From assembly GCA_963848045.1 (NCBI GenBank), contig CAWKCC010000001.1:62001-126000 (forward strand): a stretch of DNA of 64,000 nt. Reading direction: 5' to 3'. Shown in pieces: positions 8,055-17,603 of the stretch (its first letter is position 1; every line of letters starts with the position of its first letter). Source of the DNA: CAVUAT01 sp963848045 (GTDB taxonomy: Bacteria; Actinomycetota; Thermoleophilia; Solirubrobacterales; 70-9). The translations under genes and the position numbers were made by a program. Below the pieces are notes generated by a model. The model saw nothing but the letters and a program-made list of their open reading frames with translations, was not told the DNA's origin and made no database searches.

Positions 8055-8837
8055 ATGTTCTTCGATCTGGACACCGGGGTCCTCGCCCTCGTCCTGTTCG
8101 CGGCGATCTTCGGCGCAGCGGCCCTGGGCGCCTACCTCGGCCGGCGGTTTCGGCACCTCTCCGGCAGCCTCAGCGAGCCCTTCGGCGTGCTTCAGGGAGC
8201 GCTGCTCGGCGTTGTCGGGTTGATCCTCGCCTTCGGTCTCTCGCTCGCACTCTCGCGCTACGAGGATCGCCGCGCCTCGGTCGTCGGGGAGGCGAACGCG
8301 ATCGGCACCACCTACCTGAGAGCGCAGACACTGCCGGAGCCGCAGCGTTCTCGCTCACTCGACCTGCTGGTCCGCTACACGAAGAGCGCCGACGACGTGG
8401 CCGACAACGTGCCGGGCGGTCCGGAGGAGAAGGCGGCGGTGGCAAACGAAAACCGGCTTCAGCGCTCGCTCTGGGCGCTGGCCGGCGATGCTCTCAAAGC
8501 GGAGCCCGTCGCGAGCGCGCCGCGGCTCTACGTCGAGACCCTGAACGAGATGATCGACGCCCAGACCGTGCGGACGGCGGCACTCGACAACCAGGTGCCG
8601 GGCGCGGTCTTCGTCCTCGAGATCATCGGCGCCGCGCTCGCGCTCGGCCTCCTCGCCGTCTATCTGGCGCTCGTCGGACGCGGCGTCGGCGCCGTCCTGC
8701 TCGCCTCGGTGCTTGTCGCAGGCCTGCTGTTCGTCACGAGTGACCTGGACCGGCCCACCCGCGGTCCGATCCAGGTGCCCGACACGGTGCTGGTCAACCA
8801 GCTCGAGTCGGAGAAGCTCCCGCCCGCGGCGCGCTGA
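8055..8837 (+). CDS. DUF4239 (bestrophin-like) membrane protein
   Basis: 260 aa with about four membrane segments: residues 5-27, 48-68, then 175-200 and 205-225. Between them lies a soluble domain with the family motif LSRYEDRRASVVGEANAIGT. This is the pattern of DUF4239/bestrophin-like proteins, whose function in bacteria is not established. The start is set by the leaderless -10 box directly upstream. It converges on the small zinc-ribbon gene, whose stop lies 17 bp after this gene ends. Confidence 0.8.
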   Translation: MFFDLDTGVLALVLFAAIFGAAALGAYLGRRFRHLSGSLSEPFGVLQGALLGVVGLILAFGLSLALSRYEDRRASVVGEANAIGTTYLRAQTLPEPQRSRSLDLLVRYTKSADDVADNVPGGPEEKAAVANENRLQRSLWALAGDALKAEPVASAPRLYVETLNEMIDAQTVRTAALDNQVPGAVFVLEIIGAALALGLLAVYLALVGRGVGAVLLASVLVAGLLFVTSDLDRPTRGPIQVPDTVLVNQLESEKLPPAAR

Positions 8838-8853
8838 GCCGGCTCGGGCCGGA

Positions 8854-9177
8854 CTAGCCCCGGCGGGGACGCGCCCCGCCGCGATCGGGCGAGGTCAGCT
8901 CGGCGATCGCGGCGCTGCTCAGCCCGGGCCTGCGGCCGACGGTGACCCGGCGGCGGCAGCCGTCGCACAGCAACGCGTCGTCGTGCACGTAGAGCAGCCC
9001 GGTGGCGACCAGCGAGGCGCCGCAGCCGGCGCAGCGAGCGCGGCCGATCACCGCCTCCGGGCTCCAGGCGCGCGCCCGGTAGCGCTTGCGCTCCCGCCAG
9101 AAGACGTAGACCACAACCATGCCGGGGATGACCACCAGCACCACTGCGGAAGCCAGGTTGGCGAGCAATCCGGACAT
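8854..9177 (-). CDS. Small membrane protein with zinc ribbon
   Basis: 107 aa from ATG 9177, preceded by AGAGG. One membrane helix at about 5-26, then a basic stretch, then CAGC and CDGC pairs 19 residues apart, forming a zinc ribbon on the cytoplasmic side. No family is recognised. I chose ATG 9177 over upstream codons because the upstream extension has no ribosome-binding site and the helix then sits at the N-terminus. Confidence 0.65.
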   Translation of the reverse strand: MSGLLANLASAVVLVVIPGMVVVYVFWRERKRYRARAWSPEAVIGRARCAGCGASLVATGLLYVHDDALLCDGCRRRVTVGRRPGLSSAAIAELTSPDRGGARPRRG

Positions 9178-9316
9178 CGACCTCTGCCGCTGATGGTACG
9201 CCTGCCGGAACGTCGGCGCCGCGAATCGGCGGGATCGAGTCGGAGACGGACCCCTGGGGGCCGACGCGGCCGCCCTGCCGCCGGCCAGGGCGCAGCAGGC
9301 GGGATACTTCGGGCCT

Positions 9317-9730
9317 ATGGGCGAGAGGGACGTCGAGCTGGTTCGGCGCATCTACGGTTTCGACTGGGTGGGGATTGGCAGCCGCCGCGAGGGGTTCGCC
9401 AAGCTTGCCGAGCTGGTCGCGCCCGACTTCCACTCTCGCCTCTCCCCCGAGCTCGGCGAGAGAGTCGTGCGGGGAGTGGAGGGCCTGGAGGAGTTCACCC
9501 AGGCGTTGGAGCAGGACTTCAGCGAGTTCCGCTACGAGCCCGACGAGTTCATCGACGCCGGAGAAGGGATCGTTGTCGCGATGGGCTCGATCTACGCCCA
9601 GGGCCGGTACAGCCGCATGCCGCTGAGCGGCGAGTTCGGGCACGTTTGGGCGCTGCGCCAGGGCCAGGCGACCACCGTCGCCGCATACCGCGACAGGGAG
9701 AGCGCGAAGCGGGGAGCCGGGCTGGCGTGA
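9317..9730 (+). CDS. NTF2/SnoaL-like protein
   Basis: 137 aa cone-shaped alpha+beta fold of the SnoaL/NTF2 superfamily: ELVRRIYGFDW, LVAPDFHSRLSPE, VRGVEGLEEF and a final beta strand HVWALRQGQATTVAAYRD. TACTTC ends 6 nt before the ATG. The fold is used by many enzymes and binding proteins; no catalytic residue set is obvious. It overlaps nothing and is 26 bp before the CHASE2-cyclase, with which it may be co-transcribed. Confidence 0.75.
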   Translation: MGERDVELVRRIYGFDWVGIGSRREGFAKLAELVAPDFHSRLSPELGERVVRGVEGLEEFTQALEQDFSEFRYEPDEFIDAGEGIVVAMGSIYAQGRYSRMPLSGEFGHVWALRQGQATTVAAYRDRESAKRGAGLA

Positions 9731-9756
9731 CCGAGTTGCCACGGGGGAGCTGAGGA

Positions 9757-11517
9757 ATGCGATCCGGAGTCCGAGCTCGCAGCTACAGGCTGCTGCTGGC
9801 CGCGATCGCCATCGCCTCCTCGGGCATCGCCTTGCTCCTCTACGACACCGGGGTGATGCACGAGGTCGAGCTGAGCTCGGTTGACACGCGTTTCTCCATT
9901 CGGGGGGAACAGGAGCCCCGCGATGACATCGTCCTGGTGCTGATCGATGACGTCACCTTCGAGGAGCTCAACATCCGCTTCCCGTTCCCGCGCTCCCTCC
10001 ACGCTCAGGTGATCGATGCGATCAGCCGCGACAAGCCTGAGGCGATCGCCTACGACATCGAGTTCCTGGAGCCGACCAAGCCCCGCGAGGACAACGCGCT
10101 GATCGAGGCGGTGGCCCGCGCCGGGCCCGGCAAGGTCGTCCTCGCCGACACCCAGCCCAACGAGCGAGGCGAGAGCGGCGTGTTCGGCGGCCAGGAGGTA
10201 CTGGACGAGATCGGCGCGCGGGCCGGAAACACCCAACTCGGCGAGGACTCGGACGGCGTCCTGCGGCGATTCCCGTTCTCGGTCGGAGACATGAGGACCT
10301 TTCCGGTGGCGAGCGCGGAGACGGTGCTGGGGCGGGAGCTGACCGAGCAGGACATGGGTGGGGAGAGCGCCTGGGTCGACTTCGCGGGGCCCCCCGGCGC
10401 CTACCCCAGCATCTCCTTTTCGAAGGTCGTCAACGGCGAGTTCGAGCCGGGTCTGTTCGCCGGCAAGGTCGTCGTGGTCGGAGCCTCGGATCCCAGCCTC
10501 AAGGACATCCGTCCCACCGCGACCACCAGCGACGAGCTGATGTCAGGGCCGCAGGTGGAGGCCAACGCGATTGCCACGGCCCTGGAGGGGTTCCCGCTGC
10601 AATCGACCCCGCTCGGCGTCGATCTCGTGCTGATCGCCCTGATGGGCTTCGTGGCGCCCCTCGCGAGCTATCGGCTCTCGGCGCTGCGGGCACTCGCCCT
10701 GTCGTTGGGCGCGGCCGCTCTGTATCTGGTCTTCGCGCAGCTCGCCTTCGACGCCGATCGCATCGTGCCCGTCGTCTACCCGATGGTCGCCCTCACCCTC
10801 TCGATCGTCGGCTCGCTCGTCGTCCACTACCTGCTCGAGGCGTTCGAGCGACGGCGCGTGCGCGACACCTTCGCTCGTTTCGTGCCCGAGGAGGTCGTGG
10901 GCGAGGTGCTGGCCCGCACCGACGAGGATCTGCGCCTGGCCGGCCGGCGACTGGTCGTGACGGTGATGTTCGCTGATATCCGCGGCTTCACCACCTTCTC
11001 CGAGACGCGCCCGCCGGAGGAGGTCCTGGAGGTTCTCAACCGCTACCACCAGGAGATGACCGAGGCGGTGATGGAGAACGGCGGCGCTCTCGTCTCGTTC
11101 ATCGGGGACGGGGTGATGGCCGTGTTCGGCGCTCCGATAGAGCGCGAGGATCACGCCGACCGAGCCTTGGCCGCGGCGATCGAGATGCTCTCGGTACGTC
11201 TGCCGCGTTTCAACGAGTGGATGCGACAGAGCGGTGTCAGCGAGGAGTTCCAGATCGGCATCGGCCTCAACAGCGGACCGGTGATGGAGGGCAACGTGGG
11301 CGCGCGCCAGCGCCTCGACTACACCGTGATCGGTGACACCGTGAACACGGCGGCGCGCGTGGAGGGGATGACCAAGGGAACCCCGCACAGCCTCTTCGTG
11401 ACCGACCCCACTCGCGAGCTCCTTGACCCCGACGGACCCGAGCTCGCCTTCGTCGACTCGATGCCGGTCAGAGGCCGGGCCGAGCCGATCAAGATCTGGG
11501 CCCCGCCGTCCTCCTGA
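9757..11517 (+). CDS. CHASE2-domain class III adenylate/guanylate cyclase
   Basis: 586 aa. One N-terminal membrane helix (about 10-29), then an extracytoplasmic CHASE2 sensor domain (about 35-280), three membrane helices (about 283-370) and a cyclase domain (about 398-570). The metal Asp residues are in MFADIRGFT and FIGDG, and the transition-state pair is in VNTAAR. The Lys that reads adenine is Ser here (VSFIGDG), and the paired Asp is Thr (YTVIGD). The membrane layout matches CHASE2-cyclases that sense an external ligand. GGGGGAGCTGAGGA lies before the ATG. Confidence 0.9.
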   Translation: MRSGVRARSYRLLLAAIAIASSGIALLLYDTGVMHEVELSSVDTRFSIRGEQEPRDDIVLVLIDDVTFEELNIRFPFPRSLHAQVIDAISRDKPEAIAYDIEFLEPTKPREDNALIEAVARAGPGKVVLADTQPNERGESGVFGGQEVLDEIGARAGNTQLGEDSDGVLRRFPFSVGDMRTFPVASAETVLGRELTEQDMGGESAWVDFAGPPGAYPSISFSKVVNGEFEPGLFAGKVVVVGASDPSLKDIRPTATTSDELMSGPQVEANAIATALEGFPLQSTPLGVDLVLIALMGFVAPLASYRLSALRALALSLGAAALYLVFAQLAFDADRIVPVVYPMVALTLSIVGSLVVHYLLEAFERRRVRDTFARFVPEEVVGEVLARTDEDLRLAGRRLVVTVMFADIRGFTTFSETRPPEEVLEVLNRYHQEMTEAVMENGGALVSFIGDGVMAVFGAPIEREDHADRALAAAIEMLSVRLPRFNEWMRQSGVSEEFQIGIGLNSGPVMEGNVGARQRLDYTVIGDTVNTAARVEGMTKGTPHSLFVTDPTRELLDPDGPELAFVDSMPVRGRAEPIKIWAPPSS

Positions 11518-11523
11518 GCCCGG

Positions 11524-12555
11524 TCAGCGGCGGCTGGCGAAGTAGGTCTTGCGGGGACCGAGCTTGATCTTCTTCTTCCGGCCGAAGTCGAACACGGTGA
11601 TCCCGATGCCCTCCTTGACGTAGAACCTCGTCCCCTTGCACGTGTCCTTGGTCAGCCAGGTGGTGCCGCGGACGCTGCCGGTGCCGCCGCGGCCCCTCGT
11701 CCTGTAGCGCCCGCTGCCGCGTCCCCACAGCTTCCTCGTTCGCCGCTTGCCCGCGGCCTGCGCCTGCGGGCCGGCGGCGCTCGACTTGGCTCCAGCGCCG
11801 CGCCGGCCTCGGCAGTCCAGCTTCTGGACCAGCTTCGCGACGGCGGCGGCGTCGACGGCGGCCGGCTGCGTGATCCGGAACAGGCCGCGCCAGAACACCA
11901 CGGAGTCGTCGCTGGTCTCGCTGCCGAACAGCCCGGAGGCGGCGGTGAGGCGCACCTTGCTGCCCCGGGTATCTATCACCGAGCCGACCGGGATCACGGC
12001 CGTGCCGGTGAGAACGCTGAAGCCCGCCTGGCCCGGCGGCTTGAACTTGACTGTGCCCGAGACGGCCGTCGCCGCCAGCCGAATACCGTGCCGCGGGAGC
12101 AGAGCCGCCCCGGGCAGCGGCTCCGGATCCGAGCTCACGGACTCGGTCACGGGGCCGACCGGTGCCGAGGCCTTGTAGTACCAGCTCCACTTGCTTCGCT
12201 TGGCGAGCACCCGGATGAAGAAGCCGAGATCGTCCGGGAGAAGCGTGTAGGCGCGAGCGCCCACCCCGGCGGCCCCGGGGATGTCGGTCCAGCTCGAGCT
12301 GTAGGCGGAGGAATCCTCACAACTCGTCAGTGCGGGGTCGCACCGCTGCCATTTGTAGAAGGCGGAGTCACCGACGTCGCTGGCGGTGAGCGCCTCCCCG
12401 ACGATGGGCTCGCCGGTGATGGTGGGCTGCTCGACACTGTGGGCCGGAGAGCTGGAGGCGAGCGCGAACGCCGCGGCAGCGCAGACAACCAGCGCGGCGA
12501 CTGCGACCGCAATGCGCGTGCGCGCACCTGTGATCGGTGGTTCGCTTCTCACCAT
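11524..12555 (-). CDS. Secreted FecR-like/Ig-like protein
   Basis: 343 aa. A signal peptide lies at about 14-40 (Ala/Val-rich, ending SSSPAHS). Next comes an Ig-like segment with TITGEPIVGEAL and YKWQRCD, which resembles surface Ig-like repeats. Then a FecR-like part has TAVIPVGSVIDTRGSKVRL and ends LWGRGSGRYRTRGRGG, RGTTWLTKDTC and VFDFGRKKK. The last 90 residues are strongly basic. It is probably bound to the cell surface. No enzyme motif is seen. It converges on the CHASE2-cyclase, with 6 bp between the stops. Confidence 0.7.
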   Translation of the reverse strand: MVRSEPPITGARTRIAVAVAALVVCAAAAFALASSSPAHSVEQPTITGEPIVGEALTASDVGDSAFYKWQRCDPALTSCEDSSAYSSSWTDIPGAAGVGARAYTLLPDDLGFFIRVLAKRSKWSWYYKASAPVGPVTESVSSDPEPLPGAALLPRHGIRLAATAVSGTVKFKPPGQAGFSVLTGTAVIPVGSVIDTRGSKVRLTAASGLFGSETSDDSVVFWRGLFRITQPAAVDAAAVAKLVQKLDCRGRRGAGAKSSAAGPQAQAAGKRRTRKLWGRGSGRYRTRGRGGTGSVRGTTWLTKDTCKGTRFYVKEGIGITVFDFGRKKKIKLGPRKTYFASRR

Positions 12556-12699
12556 TCATCGCCCTCCCACGGCATCGGCTCCAAGCAGGCATTAGAACAG
12601 ATTCCCGTTCGGTCCCGCACCATCATCGGGGCCCTCGCCGATCATCGGATCGGTGAGGCGCGGCCGATCACTGCCAAGGCAAGGCAGACGGGCGGCCGA

Positions 12700-12705
12700 T
12701 AGGCT
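12700..12705 (+). promoter_or_regulatory. Leaderless -10 box TAGGCT for homospermidine synthase
   Basis: TAGGCT ends 7 nt before TTG 12713 and decides that start over an upstream ATG at 12653, which has no promoter or ribosome-binding site and would put the -10 box inside the gene. Confidence 0.6.
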
Positions 12706-12712
12706 CACCGCG

Positions 12713-14179
12713 TTGGAGCTGAGCATCCCCTTCTCTGGACGCATCCTGCTGCTGGGCTGCGGCTCGGTCTCCCGATGCTTCCAGCCGCTCGCCCTGCGCC
12801 ACCTCGAGATGGACTTCTCGAAGCTGACGGTGATGGACTTCGAGGACCTGCGCGACACGATCCCCGAGACCCTTGCCGCGGGCGCCAACTACGAGCAGGA
12901 GCGGGTCACGCCCGAGAACCTGCCGGCGCTGCTCGGCCGCCATCTCGGACCCGGCGACCTGCTGATAGATCTGGCCTGGAACATCGACTGCGGCGCGATC
13001 GTCCAGTGGTGTCATGACAACGACGTCCTCTACATCAACACGGCCACCGAGGTCTGGGATCCCTACGAGGACGTCGCCTCGGTGCCGCCGCCCGAGCGCA
13101 CCCTCTACATCCGCCATCTGGAGCTGCGCGAGCTGAGAGAGAGCTGGGCCGAGCCGGGTCCGACGGCGGTCGTCGAGCACGGCGCCAACCCGGGGCTGGT
13201 CAGCCACTGGACCAAGGTGGCGCTGCTCGACATCGCCGCGGCGATGCTCGACGGGGGGCTGCCCGCTGAGCAGGCACGCAGATCCGCGCTCGAGGCGGCG
13301 CTCGCCGACGAGGACTTCGCCCGTCTGGCGATGCACACCGGCACCAAGGTGATCCACATTTCCGAGCGCGATACGCAGATCCCCGACCGGCCGAAGGAGG
13401 TCGACGAGTTCGTCAACACGTGGTCGGTGGCGGGCTTCCATGAGGAGGGGATCGCTCCGGCGGAGATGGGCTGGGGCACGCACGAGCGACGCCTGCCGGA
13501 ATTCGCCGAGCTGCACCGCTTCGGCCCCGGAAACCAGATCTGCCTGGCGCAGATGGGGGTCAACACCTTCGTGCGCTCCTGGGTTCCGCTGGGCGGCGAG
13601 ATCATCGGCATGGTCGTCCGCCATGGCGAGGCGTTCACGATCAGCGACCGCCTCACGGTCTGGGAGGACGGCAAGCCGATCTACCGCCCGACGGTCCACT
13701 ACGCCTACCTGCCTGCGGACGCGGCGATCTCCTCGCTGCACGAGCTGAAGATGCGCGGCCAAGAGCTGCAGCCGAGGCAGCGGATCATGAACGACGAGAT
13801 CATTGATGGCCGCGACGAGCTTGGGGTGCTGCTCATGGGTCACGACCTGACCGGCTGGTGGACGGGCTCGCAGCTCGACATCCACGAGACCCGGGAGCTG
13901 GTGCCCCACCAGAACGCGACCACGCTGCAGGTGGCCGCGTCCGTGCTCGGCGCGATCTCATGGATGATCGGCAACCCTCGCCAGGGGCTCTGCGTGCCCG
14001 ACGAGCTCCCGCACCGCGACGTGCTCGAGGTCGCCGGCCGCTACCTCGGCCCCTGTCCCAGCGTGCAGACCGACTGGACGCCGCTGAGCAACCGCTCCGA
14101 CCCCTTCGAGCGCTTCGGCCGGCCCCGCCCGGCGGACGAGGACGTCTGGCAGTTCGAGACCTTCAGGGCCCACATGTAG
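12713..14179 (+). CDS. hss: Homospermidine synthase (saccharopine-dehydrogenase-like)
   Basis: 488 aa from TTG 12713. The NAD-binding opening GRILLLGCGSVSRC is followed by LIDLAWNIDC, NTATEVWDPY, VEHGANPGLVSHW and the C-terminal MIGNPRQGLCVPDELPH. These are the signature segments of the bacterial homospermidine synthase that joins two putrescines with NAD and releases ammonia. The length fits the family (about 470-490 aa). No other polyamine gene is adjacent. Confidence 0.9.
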   Translation: MELSIPFSGRILLLGCGSVSRCFQPLALRHLEMDFSKLTVMDFEDLRDTIPETLAAGANYEQERVTPENLPALLGRHLGPGDLLIDLAWNIDCGAIVQWCHDNDVLYINTATEVWDPYEDVASVPPPERTLYIRHLELRELRESWAEPGPTAVVEHGANPGLVSHWTKVALLDIAAAMLDGGLPAEQARRSALEAALADEDFARLAMHTGTKVIHISERDTQIPDRPKEVDEFVNTWSVAGFHEEGIAPAEMGWGTHERRLPEFAELHRFGPGNQICLAQMGVNTFVRSWVPLGGEIIGMVVRHGEAFTISDRLTVWEDGKPIYRPTVHYAYLPADAAISSLHELKMRGQELQPRQRIMNDEIIDGRDELGVLLMGHDLTGWWTGSQLDIHETRELVPHQNATTLQVAASVLGAISWMIGNPRQGLCVPDELPHRDVLEVAGRYLGPCPSVQTDWTPLSNRSDPFERFGRPRPADEDVWQFETFRAHM

Positions 14180-14201
14180 GGAAGCTGCTCGGAGAGGCGG
14201 C

Positions 14202-14957
14202 CTAGGGACTCCTGCTGAGACCCGAGGCGAGCTCGAGCGCGTTGCGGGGGGCGAAGGCCTCCCAGTCGTTGTTGAGATAGGCGTAGACATCGCGGTCGCG
14301 CCGCCAGGCGGCGAGGCGGCGTCGCCAACGGGCCAGCTCGGCGGAGGAGTAGTTGCCGCGCCGCCCCCTGCGGCCGTAGCTGAGCCGCAGGTACGCGATG
14401 CGCCCGGCGGGCTTTGCATCGGGCAGGGGCCGCCGGGCGTCGTCCCCGATCACCAGGCTCGCTCCATGGTCGGCAAGCAGGCGCATCACCGCCGGGCGAA
14501 ACCAGCTCTCGTCACGGAACTCGATGCAGTGAAGCGCCTCGGGCAGGCTCGAGAGGAAGGCGCCGAGCACCTCCTCGTCGCGGCGGAAGCTAGCCGGGAG
14601 CTGCCAGAGGACGGGGCCGAGCTTGCCCGCCTCGCGCAGCGGCTCGAGCGGCTCCCAGAAGCGGGCGATGCCCTCGGGGAAGCGCAGTCGCCGCACGTGG
14701 GTCAGATAGCGGCTCGCCTTGACGGCGAATCGGAAGTGCCGGGGGGTCTGCTCGGCCCAATGCTCGACCGTCTCACGCCTCGGCAACCGGTAGAAGGTGG
14801 CGTTGATCTCGACGGTGTCGAAGCGGCTGGCGTAGTGCTCCAGCCAGCGACGGGAGGGAAGCCCCTCCGGGTAGAACGCACCGCGCCACTGGCGGTAGCT
14901 GAACCCGGAGCAGCCGATCCGAACGGGCCTCACCCGAGCAATCATCCCCCACGACAC
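14202..14957 (-). CDS. DUF72 (YecE-like) protein
   Basis: 251 aa TIM-barrel-like DUF72 protein: RIGCSGFSYRQWRGAFYPEG at the start, then HYASRFDTVEINATFYRLP, VLWQLPASF, CIEFRDESWF and YAYLNNDWEAFAP. The biochemical function of the family is not established. GTG 14957 and ATG 14945 are both possible starts, and the family motif begins just after either. It is convergent with homospermidine synthase (22 bp gap) and divergent from the antiporter. Confidence 0.85.
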   Translation of the reverse strand: MSWGMIARVRPVRIGCSGFSYRQWRGAFYPEGLPSRRWLEHYASRFDTVEINATFYRLPRRETVEHWAEQTPRHFRFAVKASRYLTHVRRLRFPEGIARFWEPLEPLREAGKLGPVLWQLPASFRRDEEVLGAFLSSLPEALHCIEFRDESWFRPAVMRLLADHGASLVIGDDARRPLPDAKPAGRIAYLRLSYGRRGRRGNYSSAELARWRRRLAAWRRDRDVYAYLNNDWEAFAPRNALELASGLSRSP

Positions 14958-15090
14958 CGGTGGAGCAGAGCGCCGCGCGGGTCGCCATCCCGCGTGGGTG
15001 GGTGGGCGAGGCCGGGTGAGCTGCTACCCGGTGAGCTGATGACCCTGTGTCGTCGAAAGCACGAGGCTCGCCGAATGCGGTACAAGCGCC

Positions 15091-17133
15091 TTGGTGCTCG
15101 CGGCGGTGCAAGTTCAGGAGATCTCCGAGGTCGTGCTCGCGATCGCGGCCATGCTCGCCCTGGCCTCGATCCTGGCCGTCGTCACCCGGCGCCTCCACAT
15201 CCCTCTGACACTGATCCTGGTAGTGATCGGATTCGCGGCCGGCGAGCTCGCGCGCTCCAACGGGATCGAGCTGCCGGTCGAGGACGAGGCCTTCCACGAC
15301 GTCCTGATCTTCATCTTCCTGCCTGCGCTCGTCTTCGAGGCGGCGCTGACGCTGCCGGCGCGGGTCTTCCTGAAGCACCTGGTCCCGATCCTCACGCTGG
15401 CGATCGTCGCGCTGGTGATCTCAGCGGCGCTGGTCGGGATCCTCGTCCACTTCGGGCTGGGGATCTCGCTGACCGCCGCGCTCCTGTTCGGGGTGCTGAT
15501 CTCGGCGACCGATCCGGTCGCGGTCACCGCCACCTTCCGCGAGCTCGGCGTCCCGAACCGGCTGCTGGTCCTGGTCGAGGGCGAGAGCCTGCTCAACGAC
15601 GGGATCGCGATCGTCCTCTTCAACATCTTCCTGGTCGCGGCGCTCGGGACCGCGGACGCCGGCGTCGCCCAGGGAGTGCTCGACTTCCTCTACGTCTTCT
15701 GCGGCGGCGCCCTTTTGGGGGCGGTATTGGGCCTCGGCGTCGCCGAGCTTGCCGCGCGACTGGGCCGGCTTCCCTCAACCGCGTTGACGGTCGCGCTCGC
15801 CTATGGCTCCTTCGCGCTCGGCGAGGTCGTCTTCGGCTTCTCGGGGGTGATGGCGAGCGTCGCGGCCGGGCTCGTCCTCAGCGCTTTCGCGAACACCCTG
15901 GTCCCGCGCAAGGAGGCCCAGACCTGGAACGCTTTTTGGGAGTCGCTCGGGTTCGTCGCCAACGCGATCCTGTTCGTGCTGATCGGCGTTGTGATCGACG
16001 CCGACCTGATCGTCGACAACCTCGGCGCGATCGCGATCGGGGTCGCCGCCGTGGTGGTGGCGCGCCCGCTGGCGATAATCCCGCTGATGCCGCTCCTGAA
16101 CCGGGCGGAGGCGGTCCCCTCGGTCGGAATCCGAAGCCAGGTGGTGGTCGTATGGGGCGGCCTTCGCGGCGGGGTGGCTCTGGCGCTGGCGCTTGCGATC
16201 CCCGATGCCCTGCCCGAGCAGGAGCGCTTCATCGCGATGACGGCCGGGGTGGTGATCACGACGCTGGTGATCAACGCGACCACCCTCCGCGCTCTGATCA
16301 AGCGGCTCGGAATCGGCGAGCCCGAGCCGAGCGACCACTTCATCGCCGCCGCCGCCCGCTTCGACGGCGCCCGCACCGCTCGCACCGCCCTCAGCGGCGA
16401 GTTCGCCCACGAGGAGATCGATCGCCAGCTCGAGATGGTCGAGGGGGCCGCAGCCGAGGAGATCCGGCGGATCGACCTGCCCGACGACGAGCTCGAGAGC
16501 TCGCTTGCCCTCCGCGGCCTGGCGGTCGAGCGCGCCACGCTGGAGCACCTGGTGGAGAACGGACTGGTCCCACAGTGGCACGCCCGGGTGGCGCTGAACC
16601 GGCTCGAGGACCAGCTCGATGCGGTGGCCTACGGCAGCGCGAGCGAGCGGGGCCTGTTCAGCCCGAGCAGGACCGGTCGGCTCGTCTACTCCGTCGCACG
16701 GCGGATCCACGCCGGCCGGATGACGCCTGAGAAGTGGGTCGAGATCGCCTACCGCGACCTTCAGGCTCGCCTGACCGCAACCCGCGACGCGATCGCGGCG
16801 CTCGAGCACTTCGAGGACTGCCCGGGGGTCTCAGCCTCGGTGCTCGACTCGGTGCGCTCGCGGTTCCACCAGTGGCACGCGAAGGCCGAGCTCGACCTCG
16901 ACGTCCTCACCAGGACCGCACCGCCCAAGCTGATCGCCTCCGCGCGTCGTCACTACAGCGCCGACCTCGGGGGGCTGTCATCAACCCGCGAGCTCCGTCA
17001 CCTCTCAGAGCTCGGCCTGATCTCGACGCCCGCGCTCGAGCAGGCGGACAGGACGATCATCGGTGAGATCCGCAGGCGCGAGCGCGAGCGGGTCGAGGTC
17101 CAACCGGGCACCGACGAGGACGTCGGCGCCTAG
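15091..17133 (+). CDS. CPA1-family Na+(K+)/H+ antiporter
   Basis: 680 aa. About 12 membrane helices cover residues 8-415, followed by a 265-residue cytoplasmic tail. The transport-site motifs are present: SATDPVAVTATF in one helix and VEGESLLNDGIAIVLF with the ND pair near residue 170, as in NhaP/NHE exchangers. WGGLRGGVALALALAIP is the conserved Arg-containing helix. It is expected to expel Na+ or K+ for protons across the inner membrane. The long helical tail is probably regulatory. The start is a TTG; none better is visible. Confidence 0.9.
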   Translation: MVLAAVQVQEISEVVLAIAAMLALASILAVVTRRLHIPLTLILVVIGFAAGELARSNGIELPVEDEAFHDVLIFIFLPALVFEAALTLPARVFLKHLVPILTLAIVALVISAALVGILVHFGLGISLTAALLFGVLISATDPVAVTATFRELGVPNRLLVLVEGESLLNDGIAIVLFNIFLVAALGTADAGVAQGVLDFLYVFCGGALLGAVLGLGVAELAARLGRLPSTALTVALAYGSFALGEVVFGFSGVMASVAAGLVLSAFANTLVPRKEAQTWNAFWESLGFVANAILFVLIGVVIDADLIVDNLGAIAIGVAAVVVARPLAIIPLMPLLNRAEAVPSVGIRSQVVVVWGGLRGGVALALALAIPDALPEQERFIAMTAGVVITTLVINATTLRALIKRLGIGEPEPSDHFIAAAARFDGARTARTALSGEFAHEEIDRQLEMVEGAAAEEIRRIDLPDDELESSLALRGLAVERATLEHLVENGLVPQWHARVALNRLEDQLDAVAYGSASERGLFSPSRTGRLVYSVARRIHAGRMTPEKWVEIAYRDLQARLTATRDAIAALEHFEDCPGVSASVLDSVRSRFHQWHAKAELDLDVLTRTAPPKLIASARRHYSADLGGLSSTRELRHLSELGLISTPALEQADRTIIGEIRRRERERVEVQPGTDEDVGA

Positions 17134-17204
17134 GTGGAGCCCGACTCGAGCCCAACCGAGCAGCACCCGCCGTGGGAGCGCGGCCCAAACAAGGCGCTGC
17201 GTGG

Positions 17205-17468
17205 TTAGGCGACCGCCCGCGCTACCGCGACCACGATCAGCACAAGCGCCACCGCCCCCACCGCCTTGCGAAAGCCGTTGACGCCGTTGACCGCCTCCTC
17301 ATAGGCCCAGGCGGTCAGCGCCACATAGGAGATCGCGCGAGCGACGTCGTTGATGGTGTCCCCGTCGTCGCTGAGCCACGCTGCCAGCAGCGCCGCGAAC
17401 GCGACCCACAGCGGTGCGTTCGGGAACTGGCCGACCGTGTACCCGCGGATCTTGAAATCGCCCCGCAC
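17205..17468 (-). CDS. Small membrane protein, unknown function
   Basis: 87 aa from GTG 17468, with a leaderless TAGGCT box 6 nt upstream. Two to three hydrophobic segments (about 18-32, 44-56 and 68-86) with an acidic SDDGDTINDVAR loop between. YVALTAWAYEEAVNGVNGFRK resembles small actinobacterial membrane proteins without a named role. The gene ends 71 bp after the antiporter on the opposite strand. Confidence 0.7.
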   Translation of the reverse strand: MRGDFKIRGYTVGQFPNAPLWVAFAALLAAWLSDDGDTINDVARAISYVALTAWAYEEAVNGVNGFRKAVGAVALVLIVVAVARAVA

Positions 17469-17474
17469 GCAGCG

Positions 17475-17480
17475 AGCCTA
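17475..17480 (-). promoter_or_regulatory. Leaderless -10 box TAGGCT
   Basis: On the minus strand, TAGGCT ends 6 nt before the GTG start at 17468 of the small membrane protein. Confidence 0.55.
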
Positions 17481-17483
17481 TGG

Positions 17484-17591
17484 ATGCGGGCGGCGACCAA
17501 GCAGCAGCTGGCCGCGCTTGGGGCTAATGTCGCCAGCGCCGTGACGGCCGCCGAGATCCTCCAGAGCGCCGCCAAGTCCGCCTGCGACTGA
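17484..17591 (+). CDS. Possible 35-aa protein
   Basis: ATG 17484 to TGA 17591, MRAATKQQLAALGANVASAVTAAEIL and a short end with one Cys. The composition and GC3 look coding, but there is no ribosome-binding site, and the ATG sits on the strand opposite the promoter of the small membrane protein. It may be a gene remnant. Weak call. Confidence 0.25.
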   Translation: MRAATKQQLAALGANVASAVTAAEILQSAAKSACD

Positions 17592-17603
17592 CCCGGCCAC
17601 CCG

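Noticed and set aside
14995..15045. Tandem GGTGAGCTG repeats before the antiporter
   Set aside because: Two short, similar stretches (GGTGAGCTGCTACC, GGTGAGCTGATGACC) are too few and too imperfect for an operator or riboswitch claim.
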